Positions 1 to 5,025 of a stretch of 7,345 bases of DNA are shown in pieces. Positions within the stretch are counted from its first letter, which is position 1. Every line of letters begins with the position of its first letter. A program made the position numbers and the translations under genes. Under the pieces are notes generated by a model, which saw only the letters and a program-made list of their open reading frames with translations, had not been told where the DNA came from and made no database searches. Source of the stretch: Microcaldota archaeon (GTDB lineage Archaea > Micrarchaeota > Micrarchaeia > Micrarchaeales > Micrarchaeaceae). Location: the NCBI GenBank assembly GCA_021829015.1, contig JAJZOJ010000015.1, positions 1 to 7,345 on the forward strand, read 5' to 3'.

Positions 1-354
1 ATATACAGGACAAGGAATCCCAACCCGTCTGACAGTAGGCTTGACCTCACATCCCAGAGGTTCGAGTTTTACAAACCGGACGAGGAGACGTTCGGATGCC
101 TGAAGCTTGCGCGCATTGCAGCAAAGATGGGAGGCACGATGCCAGCGGTCCTTAACGGCGCGGATGAGATGGCAGTGGGGCTCTTCCTGGAAGGCAGGAT
201 AGGGTTCCTGGACATAGAGGAATCTGTAAGAGGCGCGATGCATAAGCATCCCTCAAGGGACAATCCATCGCTTGGGGACATACTGGATGCGGACAATGAG
301 GCCAGGAGGCACGTTGCGGAGATGCACGGCCTCAGCGGGTTCGCCAGGAAATAG
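1..354 (+). CDS. dxr: 1-deoxy-D-xylulose 5-phosphate reductoisomerase, C-terminal part
   Basis: This is the last 117 codons of a gene that begins before the window, open from base 1 to a TAG at 352-354. Dxr rearranges and reduces DXP to 2-C-methyl-D-erythritol 4-phosphate with NADPH, the first committed MEP step, in the cytoplasm. The fragment contains LDLTSQRFEFYKPD, CLKLARIA and LNGADEMAVGLFLEGRIGFLDI (split here as residues 51-61 and 62-72), which align with the Dxr pattern LTFE..D...CLKLA, then LNAANE..VA.FL...I.FTDI, and ends with a DA..EAR helix as in other Dxr C-terminal helical domains. LNGADE replaces the usual LNAANE. The NADPH-binding and catalytic metal-binding parts lie upstream and cannot be judged. 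It converges with ispE across 18 bases. Assignment is by eye but the match is strong. Confidence 0.9.
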   Translation: MYRTRNPNPSDSRLDLTSQRFEFYKPDEETFGCLKLARIAAKMGGTMPAVLNGADEMAVGLFLEGRIGFLDIEESVRGAMHKHPSRDNPSLGDILDADNEARRHVAEMHGLSGFARK

Positions 355-372
355 AAAGGGCTGCAGCTCCGT

Positions 373-1365
373 TTACATGCCCCAGCGTTCTACAGGCCTT
401 GCAATGTAAATGTCGCCGTTGAACCAGGGCATTATCTTATCCACGCACCTGTTGCAGTTTTCGGCCTTGCCGAACCCTGCGAACACCGTAGGGCCCTTGC
501 CAGTCAATCCCCATTCAGCTGCATTTGGGGACATCTGGCTCATCAAGAGGAATACGTCGCTGCATCTGGCCGCGGCCAGCAGCGTGAAATCATTATTGAC
601 AGGACCTGTCCTTATTGACAGCTCGCTAGTGTGGCCATTGCTACCAAACCTGTCAGTGGAGTTCCTAAGAAGCTTAAGCTCGTCATATATCGTGATCTGC
701 GACTGCTTTCTATAGGAGGTTGCAACAAACCTGTCGAATTCGGCATACATGTCCCTTGATTCCAGCCTCATGTGGGGCCTTGCTATAACGTAATACCTGT
801 CCAGGCGCCCCTCGATTGGTGTGATTGCAGGCATGTTCGATACCCGGACTACCGCGTGGCCCCCGTTCAGGAAGAACGGGACATCGCTGCCCACCCTGAA
901 TGCTATGGCTTCCATCTCCTTCGCATTGAACCCCAGGCCGAATATCCTGTTGGCTATCCTCATGAACGCCGCGGCGTCGGAGCTGCCCCCACCCATTCCA
1001 GACCCTATCGGGATCTCCTTTTGCAGCCTGATTACGCAGTTTATTCCAGGCCTGTCGCCATTTTCAGACATAGCCCTCTCGAGCTCCCTTTTGGCCTTGA
1101 GCAGTATGTTGCTCTCCTTATTGCATATTATGCTCCCCTCTATCCTGAAGTCCCCCCTATGGGATGGCCATACCCTGACCTCATCGACAGGCGAGGAGAC
1201 GGCAAGCATGATAGACTCGGTATTGTGGATTCCTGAGGCGTTGTCCCTTTCCCTTATCCTCAGTACCCTGTTTATCTTCGCCGGGGCCTTGGCGCTGTAG
1301 CTGCCATCGGTGTGCCTGGTTATCTCTGCGAAGTTCCTGTCTGCCGCTATGCAATTGCTGGCCAT
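373..1365 (-). CDS. ispE: 4-diphosphocytidyl-2-C-methyl-D-erythritol kinase (GHMP family)
   Basis: IspE phosphorylates CDP-methylerythritol on its 2-hydroxyl with ATP, the fourth MEP step. The 330-aa product shows the GHMP-kinase plan: an N-terminal KAPAKINRVL motif (Lys30 and Asn32 match the conserved substrate-binding Lys/Asn), the glycine-rich ATP loop KEIPIGSGMGGGSSDAA at 116-132, VGSDVPFFL with the probable catalytic Asp161, and a C-terminal GLTGKGPTVFAGF at 286-298 corresponding to GHMP motif 3. The order and the PAKIN plus GSDVPFF combination point to IspE rather than mevalonate or homoserine kinase. It is longer than the roughly 280 aa of E. coli IspE, with about 22 extra N-terminal residues. 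The ATG at 1365 is preferred because a TATA-like box sits about 34 bases upstream, implying a leader of about 8 bases; no Shine-Dalgarno is visible. It is transcribed away from the YjbQ-domain gene. Confidence 0.93.
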   Translation of the reverse strand: MASNCIAADRNFAEITRHTDGSYSAKAPAKINRVLRIRERDNASGIHNTESIMLAVSSPVDEVRVWPSHRGDFRIEGSIICNKESNILLKAKRELERAMSENGDRPGINCVIRLQKEIPIGSGMGGGSSDAAAFMRIANRIFGLGFNAKEMEAIAFRVGSDVPFFLNGGHAVVRVSNMPAITPIEGRLDRYYVIARPHMRLESRDMYAEFDRFVATSYRKQSQITIYDELKLLRNSTDRFGSNGHTSELSIRTGPVNNDFTLLAAARCSDVFLLMSQMSPNAAEWGLTGKGPTVFAGFGKAENCNRCVDKIMPWFNGDIYIARPVERWGM

Positions 1366-1394
1366 CTTATCAACGTATTATTTGCCCTTTTCAG

Positions 1395-1403
1395 ATATAT
1401 TAA
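1395..1403 (-). promoter_or_regulatory. TATA-like box of ispE
   Basis: On the minus strand this reads TTAATATAT, in a locally AT-rich stretch. Its centre is about 34 bases upstream of the ispE ATG. With the usual archaeal distance of about 26-27 bases from TATA to start site, transcription would begin about 8 bases before the ATG, fitting the absence of a Shine-Dalgarno sequence. This is inferred from position and sequence only. Confidence 0.5.
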
Positions 1404-1448
1404 GTTAACGAACCTCGCTGCACATGGGCAGATAACAGGGATGCTTTT

Positions 1449-1473
1449 GGTGCGATACGTCAAATGCCGCACC
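1449..1473. promoter_or_regulatory. Inverted repeat between divergent promoters (possible operator)
   Basis: GGTGCG at 1449-1454 and its exact reverse complement CGCACC at 1468-1473 are separated by 13 bases. The repeat lies between the outward-facing TATA-like boxes at 1395-1403 and 1483-1492, and its right arm ends ten bases before the plus-strand box. That is where a repressor or activator controlling the divergent genes could bind. A six-base arm can arise by chance, so this is a candidate only. Confidence 0.25.
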
Positions 1474-1482
1474 GCAAAGGGG

Positions 1483-1492
1483 TATTATTATA
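1483..1492 (+). promoter_or_regulatory. TATA-like box for the plus-strand unit
   Basis: The sequence TATTATTATA stands out from its GC-richer surroundings. Its centre is about 35 bases before the ATG at 1523, which would give a short leader of about 9 bases for the possible small ORF. It is the only convincing promoter-like element upstream of the 374-aa gene at 1698 and could drive the small ORF, that gene and perhaps ispD together. Confidence 0.4.
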
Positions 1493-1522
1493 CGTGCCGA
1501 ACCGTTATCATAGCGTGTTTAG

Positions 1523-1675
1523 ATGGATGGCCAAACGGTAATGGCGCACTGCCCGCATGCTGTGGCTGGGGCCGCATATGCGCCATATTTGGAGAACCAC
1601 ACCATGGGCGGCGTAATCGCCCAGTACTGCGAAGGGACGACAAGGATAAGCAGGATCCCCTGCGATGCCGCATAA
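1523..1675 (+). CDS. Possible small protein, 50 aa, unknown
   Basis: ATG at 1523 opens a 50-codon frame ending at TAA 1673-1675. It starts MDGQTVMAHCPHA and ends with TTRISRIPCDAA. It has three cysteines (10, 36, 47) and three histidines (9, 12, 26), no membrane segment and no motif I recognise. Two points favour it being real: a TATA-like box at the right distance upstream, and codons like those of the neighbouring genes (AGG, ATA, mostly G or C in third position). Its stop lies 22 bases before the 374-aa gene, consistent with one transcript. Against it are its size, the lack of a ribosome binding site, and the possibility that the region is simply a long leader. No function is proposed. Confidence 0.35.
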   Translation: MDGQTVMAHCPHAVAGAAYAPYLENHTMGGVIAQYCEGTTRISRIPCDAA

Positions 1676-1697
1676 CGACATAACGACCGATGATTGA

Positions 1698-2822
1698 ATG
1701 GCAGAAACGATGATGCGAACCCCGCAAACCCACACTAAAGAGGAGAGTGGCAGCGCAGCCAGGACCCTTAGGAGGGAGCTGCCCCTGTTCCTTACGGAGG
1801 ACAAGGAGAAGATACAGCACGTCAGGGCCCTGTTCGAGCTGGGCCACAAGATGAATTTCGAGGTGCGCAAGGAGCGCATAATCCCCAAGAGCGTATTCGA
1901 CAAGATGGAAGGGATATGCAACGAGGAGGAGATGGCCATAATGCGCAAGGTTAACGAGAGACTCCTGGACAAGCACATAGTGGTAAACGTAGCCGACGCC
2001 CTTGACATGACGGTAAAGAACGCGGTCCTCGAGCGGCCTGACCTTAGGAGCGGCATAGCGATAATAAACGATTTCACATACACCTTCTCGGAATTCGACA
2101 GCTTCGGCGGTACCGCAAGGGACATAAAGAAGGCACTTAAGAGGGTGCTCTCAAGGATAAACGACGGCTCGGGGGCGCAGCGAACGATAGGCTCTATAAT
2201 GACCCCTTACCTCCCGATACCCTTCGAGGGCAGCAAGCTCGACTACGGCACATGGGGAAGGCCTGCGCTCATAGACGAGAACATAGGAAGGCATGAGCTT
2301 GACCTTACCGCCTCGCTAGTGAAGGTCGACTCGATAAGGAGGTTCACTGTCCCGGACAAGCCCCGCAGCGGGTTCTGGCACAAGGACGTAACGGATGAGG
2401 TGCAGAGGATAGTTACGGAATCCGGCCTGAACGACGGATATGCACTGGTCACTACCTTGCACACCACGATAGGCATGATAAAGATGGACCCGGCCAAGAT
2501 GGATTCCCTGCACAGGGACCTTCTAGAGGTTGCGCCTGAGGACCCGTCGCAGTACTACCACAACAGGCTAAGCTCAAAGGGAGCGCTTGAGCTCCGCAAG
2601 GACGGCAAGCCGTTGGGAGACCTAAACGGGCAGAGCCACGTCATGGCCTCCTTAATAGGGTTCTATACACTTGTGCAGTTCAAGGACGGAAGGCTGCAGC
2701 TTGATGGCAACGACAGGATACTGCACATAGACTGCGACACCCTGCCCCCAAGGGAGAGAGGGGCAGCCGTGTCTATAATAGGCACCAAGGAGCTGGTACA
2801 CGGCGAAAGCCAGGTAAACTGA
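1698..2822 (+). CDS. Two-part protein: unrecognised N-terminal domain plus YjbQ/UPF0047 domain
   Basis: The 374-aa product has two parts. Residues about 218-365 align with the YjbQ (UPF0047) family: SGFWHKDVTDEV at 224-235, LHTTIGM with His255, RDLLEVAP at 273-280, YYHNR with His288, GQSHVMASLIG with His314, and FKDGRLQL followed by PRERGAAVSIIG near the end. E. coli YjbQ is reported to have weak thiamine-phosphate synthase activity, but the family's physiological role is unsettled. Two YjbQ signatures differ here: the N-E-N after the HT(S/T) motif is MDP, and the G-T-W-Q stretch is DGND. Residues 1-215 are mostly charged and helical in appearance, with no motif I recognise; ordinary YjbQ proteins are about 130-140 aa, so this half is an addition. 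No signal peptide or membrane segment is seen. ATG 1698 follows an in-frame TGA directly; ATGs at 1710 and 1713 are alternatives. It precedes ispD by 61 bases on the same strand. A link to DXP metabolism (shared by MEP and bacterial thiazole synthesis) is only a guess. Confidence 0.8.
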   Translation: MAETMMRTPQTHTKEESGSAARTLRRELPLFLTEDKEKIQHVRALFELGHKMNFEVRKERIIPKSVFDKMEGICNEEEMAIMRKVNERLLDKHIVVNVADALDMTVKNAVLERPDLRSGIAIINDFTYTFSEFDSFGGTARDIKKALKRVLSRINDGSGAQRTIGSIMTPYLPIPFEGSKLDYGTWGRPALIDENIGRHELDLTASLVKVDSIRRFTVPDKPRSGFWHKDVTDEVQRIVTESGLNDGYALVTTLHTTIGMIKMDPAKMDSLHRDLLEVAPEDPSQYYHNRLSSKGALELRKDGKPLGDLNGQSHVMASLIGFYTLVQFKDGRLQLDGNDRILHIDCDTLPPRERGAAVSIIGTKELVHGESQVN

Positions 2823-2842
2823 TTCAAGGCGCGAGCGCAGGC

Positions 2843-2862
2843 ATTCATGCAAATTCATGCAA
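2843..2862 (+). repeat. Tandem 10-bp direct repeat before ispD
   Basis: ATTCATGCAA occurs twice with no gap (2843-2852 and 2853-2862), and the partial unit ATGCAA recurs at 2874-2879. The pair lies in the 61-base gap between the YjbQ-domain gene and ispD, about 22-41 bases before the ispD start, overlapping the place where an archaeal TATA box would be expected. Ten-base spacing puts both copies on the same face of the helix, which would suit a regulator, but replication slippage is an equally simple explanation. Confidence 0.45.
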
Positions 2863-2883
2863 CAACGGCTTTAATGCAACACG

Positions 2884-3603
2884 GTGGCAACCCTGGAGAG
2901 ACAAAAAACCGCAGCTATAATAGTCGGCGCAGGCCTGGGCACCAGGATGGGAAAAAACAAGATATTCATGGACCTGCTCAGGAGGCCGACGCTGGCCTGG
3001 TCCGTAGATGCGTTCGAGAGCTGCGCCCATGTGGACAAGATCGTTCTAGTGCTGAATGAGAACGATATTAAGCAGGGCAAGGAGCTTGTCATGAAGGAGG
3101 GCTGGAAGAAGGTGATGAGGATATGCCCTGGCGGGGAATTGAGGCAGGATTCCGTCAGGAACGGGCTAAACTGCCTCATAGGGGACTACGATACCATAAT
3201 GATACATGACGCAGCAAGGCCCTGCATAACCCAAGGCATACTGGAAAGGGGATTGGCAGCAGTGAGGAAGACCGGTGCAGCGGTAGCCGCGGTTAGCATA
3301 AACGACACGGTAAAAAGGACGCGGCTGGAGGACGGCAACGATGTGGTGAAGGAAACAATAGACAGGAACAGCCTCAAGATCATACAGACGCCCCAGGTAT
3401 TCGATTTCGCCCTGATAGCAAAGGCGCACGAGAGGACGAACTACGACGTTACCGACGATGCCGCGATGGTGGAGAACATCGGAGGATGCGTGATAACATT
3501 CGAGGGCGCCAGGTACAACATAAAGCTCACGACGCAAATCGACATCGAGGAGGCGGAGCGGTTCCTCGCATGGCAGCAGGCCGCGATCCGCATCCGAGCC
3601 TGA
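2884..3603 (+). CDS. ispD: 2-C-methyl-D-erythritol 4-phosphate cytidylyltransferase
   Basis: IspD transfers CMP from CTP to MEP, giving CDP-methylerythritol, the substrate of IspE. The 239-aa product is the normal length. Family motifs appear in order: the nucleotide loop VGAGLGTRMGKNK at 14-26 (Arg21; Lys26 in place of the usual P-K-Q lysine), GGELRQDSVRNGL at 83-95, HDAARP at 108-113 with the metal-binding Asp, DTVK at 141-144, Arg161 followed by QTPQVF at 168-173, TDDAAMVE at 190-197, and NIKLTTQID at 212-220 whose Lys214 matches the MEP-contacting lysine. The start is GTG 2884: an in-frame TAA lies just upstream (2872-2874 region) and no later Met precedes the nucleotide loop. No ribosome binding site is evident. 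It probably shares a transcript with the upstream YjbQ-domain gene. The gene after it on the opposite strand is only a remnant. Confidence 0.95.
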   Translation: MATLERQKTAAIIVGAGLGTRMGKNKIFMDLLRRPTLAWSVDAFESCAHVDKIVLVLNENDIKQGKELVMKEGWKKVMRICPGGELRQDSVRNGLNCLIGDYDTIMIHDAARPCITQGILERGLAAVRKTGAAVAAVSINDTVKRTRLEDGNDVVKETIDRNSLKIIQTPQVFDFALIAKAHERTNYDVTDDAAMVENIGGCVITFEGARYNIKLTTQIDIEEAERFLAWQQAAIRIRA

Positions 3604-3624
3604 CAGGAACGCCGCATATCCCCA

Positions 3625-4233
3625 ATGGGCGGGCCGCGGCTCGGCCTTAGCCTTTTACGGACTGCAGGTACCGCTTTAGTATTGCCCTGGCAACCTCCAG
3701 TGACTTTCCCTATAAAAAACTTTTACGGTAGTTTCTATTTATCATGCAATCCTTATTGTGGTGAGTATTACTATGTCAGTAATGGTGGTCAGTTGGCGTT
3801 CTATAGCGCAGTAAATGGTAGCATAATAAGTTCAATAGACATGGGTGGTTTATCAGATGAAACATCTGGATACAGTAGTGGTGCACTTTTTCTATATTCA
3901 AATAATGGAGTTTCGATACTAAAAAAATCGATGTTAACTTTTACTGATGGTTGTTATCCCCCATGTTATAGGCAGTCTTTCCAGCCGCAGAACGTACTGC
4001 AACCCTCAATTTCAATACCATTTTTACTCCCGTTATCGCTTACACTAGAAAATGGAAAAATATATGGTGAAGTAGGGTACAATAACACCTTTGAGAACTA
4101 CAACTCCACAACACAAACGTTTTCCGACGATTTGTTTGCAATAAGATCTAATGCACAGACTTCAATTCAATGGATAAGAATAAAGACCCCGCCACCAAAT
4201 GATATACTTCCGATAGCAAATACCATTAAGTGA
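3625..4233 (+). CDS. Hypothetical Asn/Ser/Tyr-rich protein, probably 5'-truncated
   Basis: The frame is open from ATG 3625 to TGA 4231-4233 (202 codons), but its first 28 codons lie in GC-rich flanking DNA antisense to the gene remnant and do not look like native coding sequence. From codon 29 (3709) the sequence becomes AT-rich and rich in Asn, Ser, Tyr, Phe and Gly. Segments such as GGQLAFYSAVNGSIISSI and GALFLYSNNGVSILKK resemble blades of a beta-propeller of the PQQ-like kind, and there are cysteine pairs C-NPY-C and C-YPP-C and several N-X-S/T sequons, suggesting an exported protein. No signal peptide or good start codon exists after the composition break until ATG 3841, so the true 5' end appears to be missing. 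It ends overlapping or five bases before the next gene and was probably its operon partner. I do not recognise a family. Confidence 0.5.
   Translation: MGGPRLGLSLLRTAGTALVLPWQPPVTFPIKNFYGSFYLSCNPYCGEYYYVSNGGQLAFYSAVNGSIISSIDMGGLSDETSGYSSGALFLYSNNGVSILKKSMLTFTDGCYPPCYRQSFQPQNVLQPSISIPFLLPLSLTLENGKIYGEVGYNNTFENYNSTTQTFSDDLFAIRSNAQTSIQWIRIKTPPPNDILPIANTIK
3647..3709 (-). pseudogene. 3' remnant of an unidentified gene, cut at the island edge
   Basis: On the minus strand the frame ending at TAA (3649-3647) reads GKSLEVARAILKRYL then QSVKG before the stop, coherent amphipathic helical protein in codons typical of the surrounding genes (CTG, GAG, AGG, ATA). The next upstream codon (3712-3710) is TAG, exactly where the DNA turns AT-rich. 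The natural reading is that the 3' end of a gene convergent with ispD was left behind when the AT-rich island arrived. The rest of the gene is not found on the other side of the island. About 20 residues are too few to name the family, and a chance open frame cannot be excluded. Confidence 0.45.
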
Positions 4234-4756
4234 TTTATATGGGAAATAAACCTAAAAAGATAATAAAAAATAGGAATTTAATCCTATGGTTTTTGGTAAT
4301 TTTAATATCCATAGTAGTTCTGATGTTTGCTATAAACTTCTATTTTAATTCATTTTCGAGTTTACCTCCTGGGGGTCTTACCGGTTGCGTAGCTTTAACA
4401 AATTACCTATGCAGTAATGCATTTTTAAGCAACGCAACAGGCAATCTTACTATACAACTAGGACAAAATACTGGATTAAATTGGAGTAATGTATACTTTA
4501 TATTTATACCCACAGGGACACCAATTAATAGCTCAGGCGTTCCTATACTCTCTTTTAATAAATTAGACGCAGCATATAATAGCTCTTTACCCACAGGCTC
4601 TGAACTTATAGATACCTTACCGGCAACTGCGCCAGGCATAAAAAAAGGAACACGCATAAATGGATATATCTGGGCAAAATACAGTACCGACAATCAATCT
4701 ATACATTATGTAGAGGTTGCAGTATTAAATGTAAAAGCAGACTAACTCTAAATTCC
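3710..4756. other. AT-rich island of probable foreign origin
   Basis: Base composition changes sharply near 3710 from the GC-richer host background to AT-rich DNA, and codons switch to A- or T-ending forms (AAT, ATA, TAT, TTA). The island holds two plus-strand genes for surface-type proteins. Its left edge truncates a minus-strand gene and probably also the first island gene. Its right edge meets a hairpin repeat at 4757. No integrase, transposase, clear target duplication or tRNA-derived att copy is visible, so how it arrived is unknown. Confidence 0.6.
4239..4745 (+). CDS. Hypothetical single-pass membrane-anchored extracellular protein
   Basis: From ATG 4239 the product is 168 aa; a GTG at 4230, overlapping the upstream TGA as GTGA, would add three residues and is a plausible alternative through translational coupling. 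A lysine-rich N-terminus (MGNKPKKIIKNRN) precedes one hydrophobic segment at about 14-36, so the rest should be outside the cell. The ectodomain has Cys50 and Cys58, which could form a disulfide, six N-X-S/T sequons, and many Thr, Ser, Asn and Gly residues. The segments LTIQLGQNTGLNW and GTRINGYIWAKYS followed by YVEVAVLNVKA look like a beta-rich surface domain. The short basic N-terminus and hydrophobic helix also recall pilin-like anchors, but no clear prepilin cleavage site is visible. I do not recognise the family. It is AT-rich like its upstream neighbour and ends 11 bases before the hairpin repeat. Confidence 0.7.
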   Translation: MGNKPKKIIKNRNLILWFLVILISIVVLMFAINFYFNSFSSLPPGGLTGCVALTNYLCSNAFLSNATGNLTIQLGQNTGLNWSNVYFIFIPTGTPINSSGVPILSFNKLDAAYNSSLPTGSELIDTLPATAPGIKKGTRINGYIWAKYSTDNQSIHYVEVAVLNVKAD

Positions 4757-4790
4757 AAATGACCTTCTCCACGACCCAAAGGTCGTGGAA
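4757..4790 (-). repeat. Hairpin-bearing repeat, copy 1 (IS200/IS605-end-like)
   Basis: A perfect 9-bp stem (4768-4776 with 4781-4789) closes a four-base loop; its core is CCACGACC / GGTCGTGG. Bases 4757-4782 match 7320-7345 at 22 of 26 positions in the same orientation. Read on the minus strand, GGCAAGAGTTCCACGACC, the loop, GGTCGTGG and then AGAAGGTCATTT resembles the subterminal hairpin and right end of IS200/IS605-type elements, which also forms the 3' part of TnpB-associated guide RNAs. That resemblance is from memory and not from a search. No tnpA or tnpB lies in the window. The stem is not followed by a U-run, so a simple intrinsic terminator is less likely. Confidence 0.6.
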
Positions 4791-4812
4791 CTCTTGCCTA
4801 TGTGTTAGTAAA

Positions 4813-4827
4813 ACGCCTAAAAGGCGT
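4813..4827. repeat. Second hairpin, 6-bp stem
   Basis: ACGCCT (4813-4818) and AGGCGT (4822-4827) form a perfect stem around AAA, and the palindrome GCCGCGGC follows directly at 4828-4835. With the stem at 4768-4789 this makes a row of stem-loops over about 70 bases, which could be a structured RNA on the minus strand or part of a degenerate mobile-element end. No open frame of interest crosses it. Confidence 0.4.
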
Positions 4828-4902
4828 GCCGCGGCTAAGCCTAAGGGGAACTAATTTCGTTAAGAATTAAGATAAAGTAGAAGATGTTATCCTTAAGATA
4901 TA

Positions 4903-4976
4903 CGCCCTCGCCGGGATTTGAACCCGGATCACAGGCTCCGGAAGCCCGCGTTCTATCCAAGTTATACTACAAGGGC
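4903..4976 (-). tRNA. tRNA-Arg (anticodon CCG)
   Basis: The minus strand folds into a complete cloverleaf of 74 bases including the discriminator. The acceptor stem GCCCTTG pairs with CGAGGGC through one T-G wobble. The anticodon stem CGGGC/GCCTG holds loop TTCCGGA, with anticodon CCG at 4941-4939 reading CGG. The T arm is CCGGG, TTCAAAT, CCCGG. T8, A14, G18G19, A21 and the arginine identity base A20 are present; the discriminator is G73 and CCA is not encoded. The D stem is weak: G10-C25 and T11-A24 pair, A12 faces A23, and T13 pairs with G22. It lies 49 bases downstream of ispG on the same strand and may be processed from that transcript; only a weak AT-rich element lies before it. The 40 or so bases after its 3' end are T-rich on this strand and could end transcription. 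Confidence 0.93.
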
Positions 4977-5025
4977 CCAGAACCTGCCTGCCTTGAATAC
5001 AAATGAACCAGCTGCTTTGCCTTCC

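Noticed and set aside
1672..1687. ATAACGAC repeated twice before the 374-aa gene
   Set aside because: An eight-base pair overlapping the small ORF's stop, with no further copies or symmetry; not enough to call a site.
1488..2125. Long minus-strand open frames antisense to the YjbQ-domain gene start
   Set aside because: They have no recognisable motifs and implausible composition, and overlap a well-supported gene; such shadows are expected opposite GC-richer coding DNA.
3680..3710. Possible att copy of the tRNA-Arg 3' end at the left edge of the island
   Set aside because: Only a stretch like TTGCCCTGGC loosely resembles the tRNA end sequence; there is no extended match, so tRNA-directed integration is not supported.
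3711..3719. TATAAAAAA as a promoter for the island genes
   Set aside because: It is a good TATA-like match, but no in-frame start lies at a suitable distance; the ATGs at 3744 and 3772 open only very short frames in other phases.
3701..4770. TGACTTTCC at 3701 as a partial third copy of the hairpin repeat
   Set aside because: The likeness to TGACCTTCTCC needs gaps and no hairpin follows it.
4768..4790. Intrinsic terminator for the island genes
   Set aside because: The stem is strong but is followed by AACTCTTGCC rather than a T-run, and its second copy lies upstream of ispH, not at a gene end in the window.
3633..4836. GCCGCGGCT present at both 3633-3641 and 4828-4836 as a target duplication
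   Set aside because: The shared nine bases are a GC-rich palindrome that can recur by chance, and neither copy sits exactly at an island edge.
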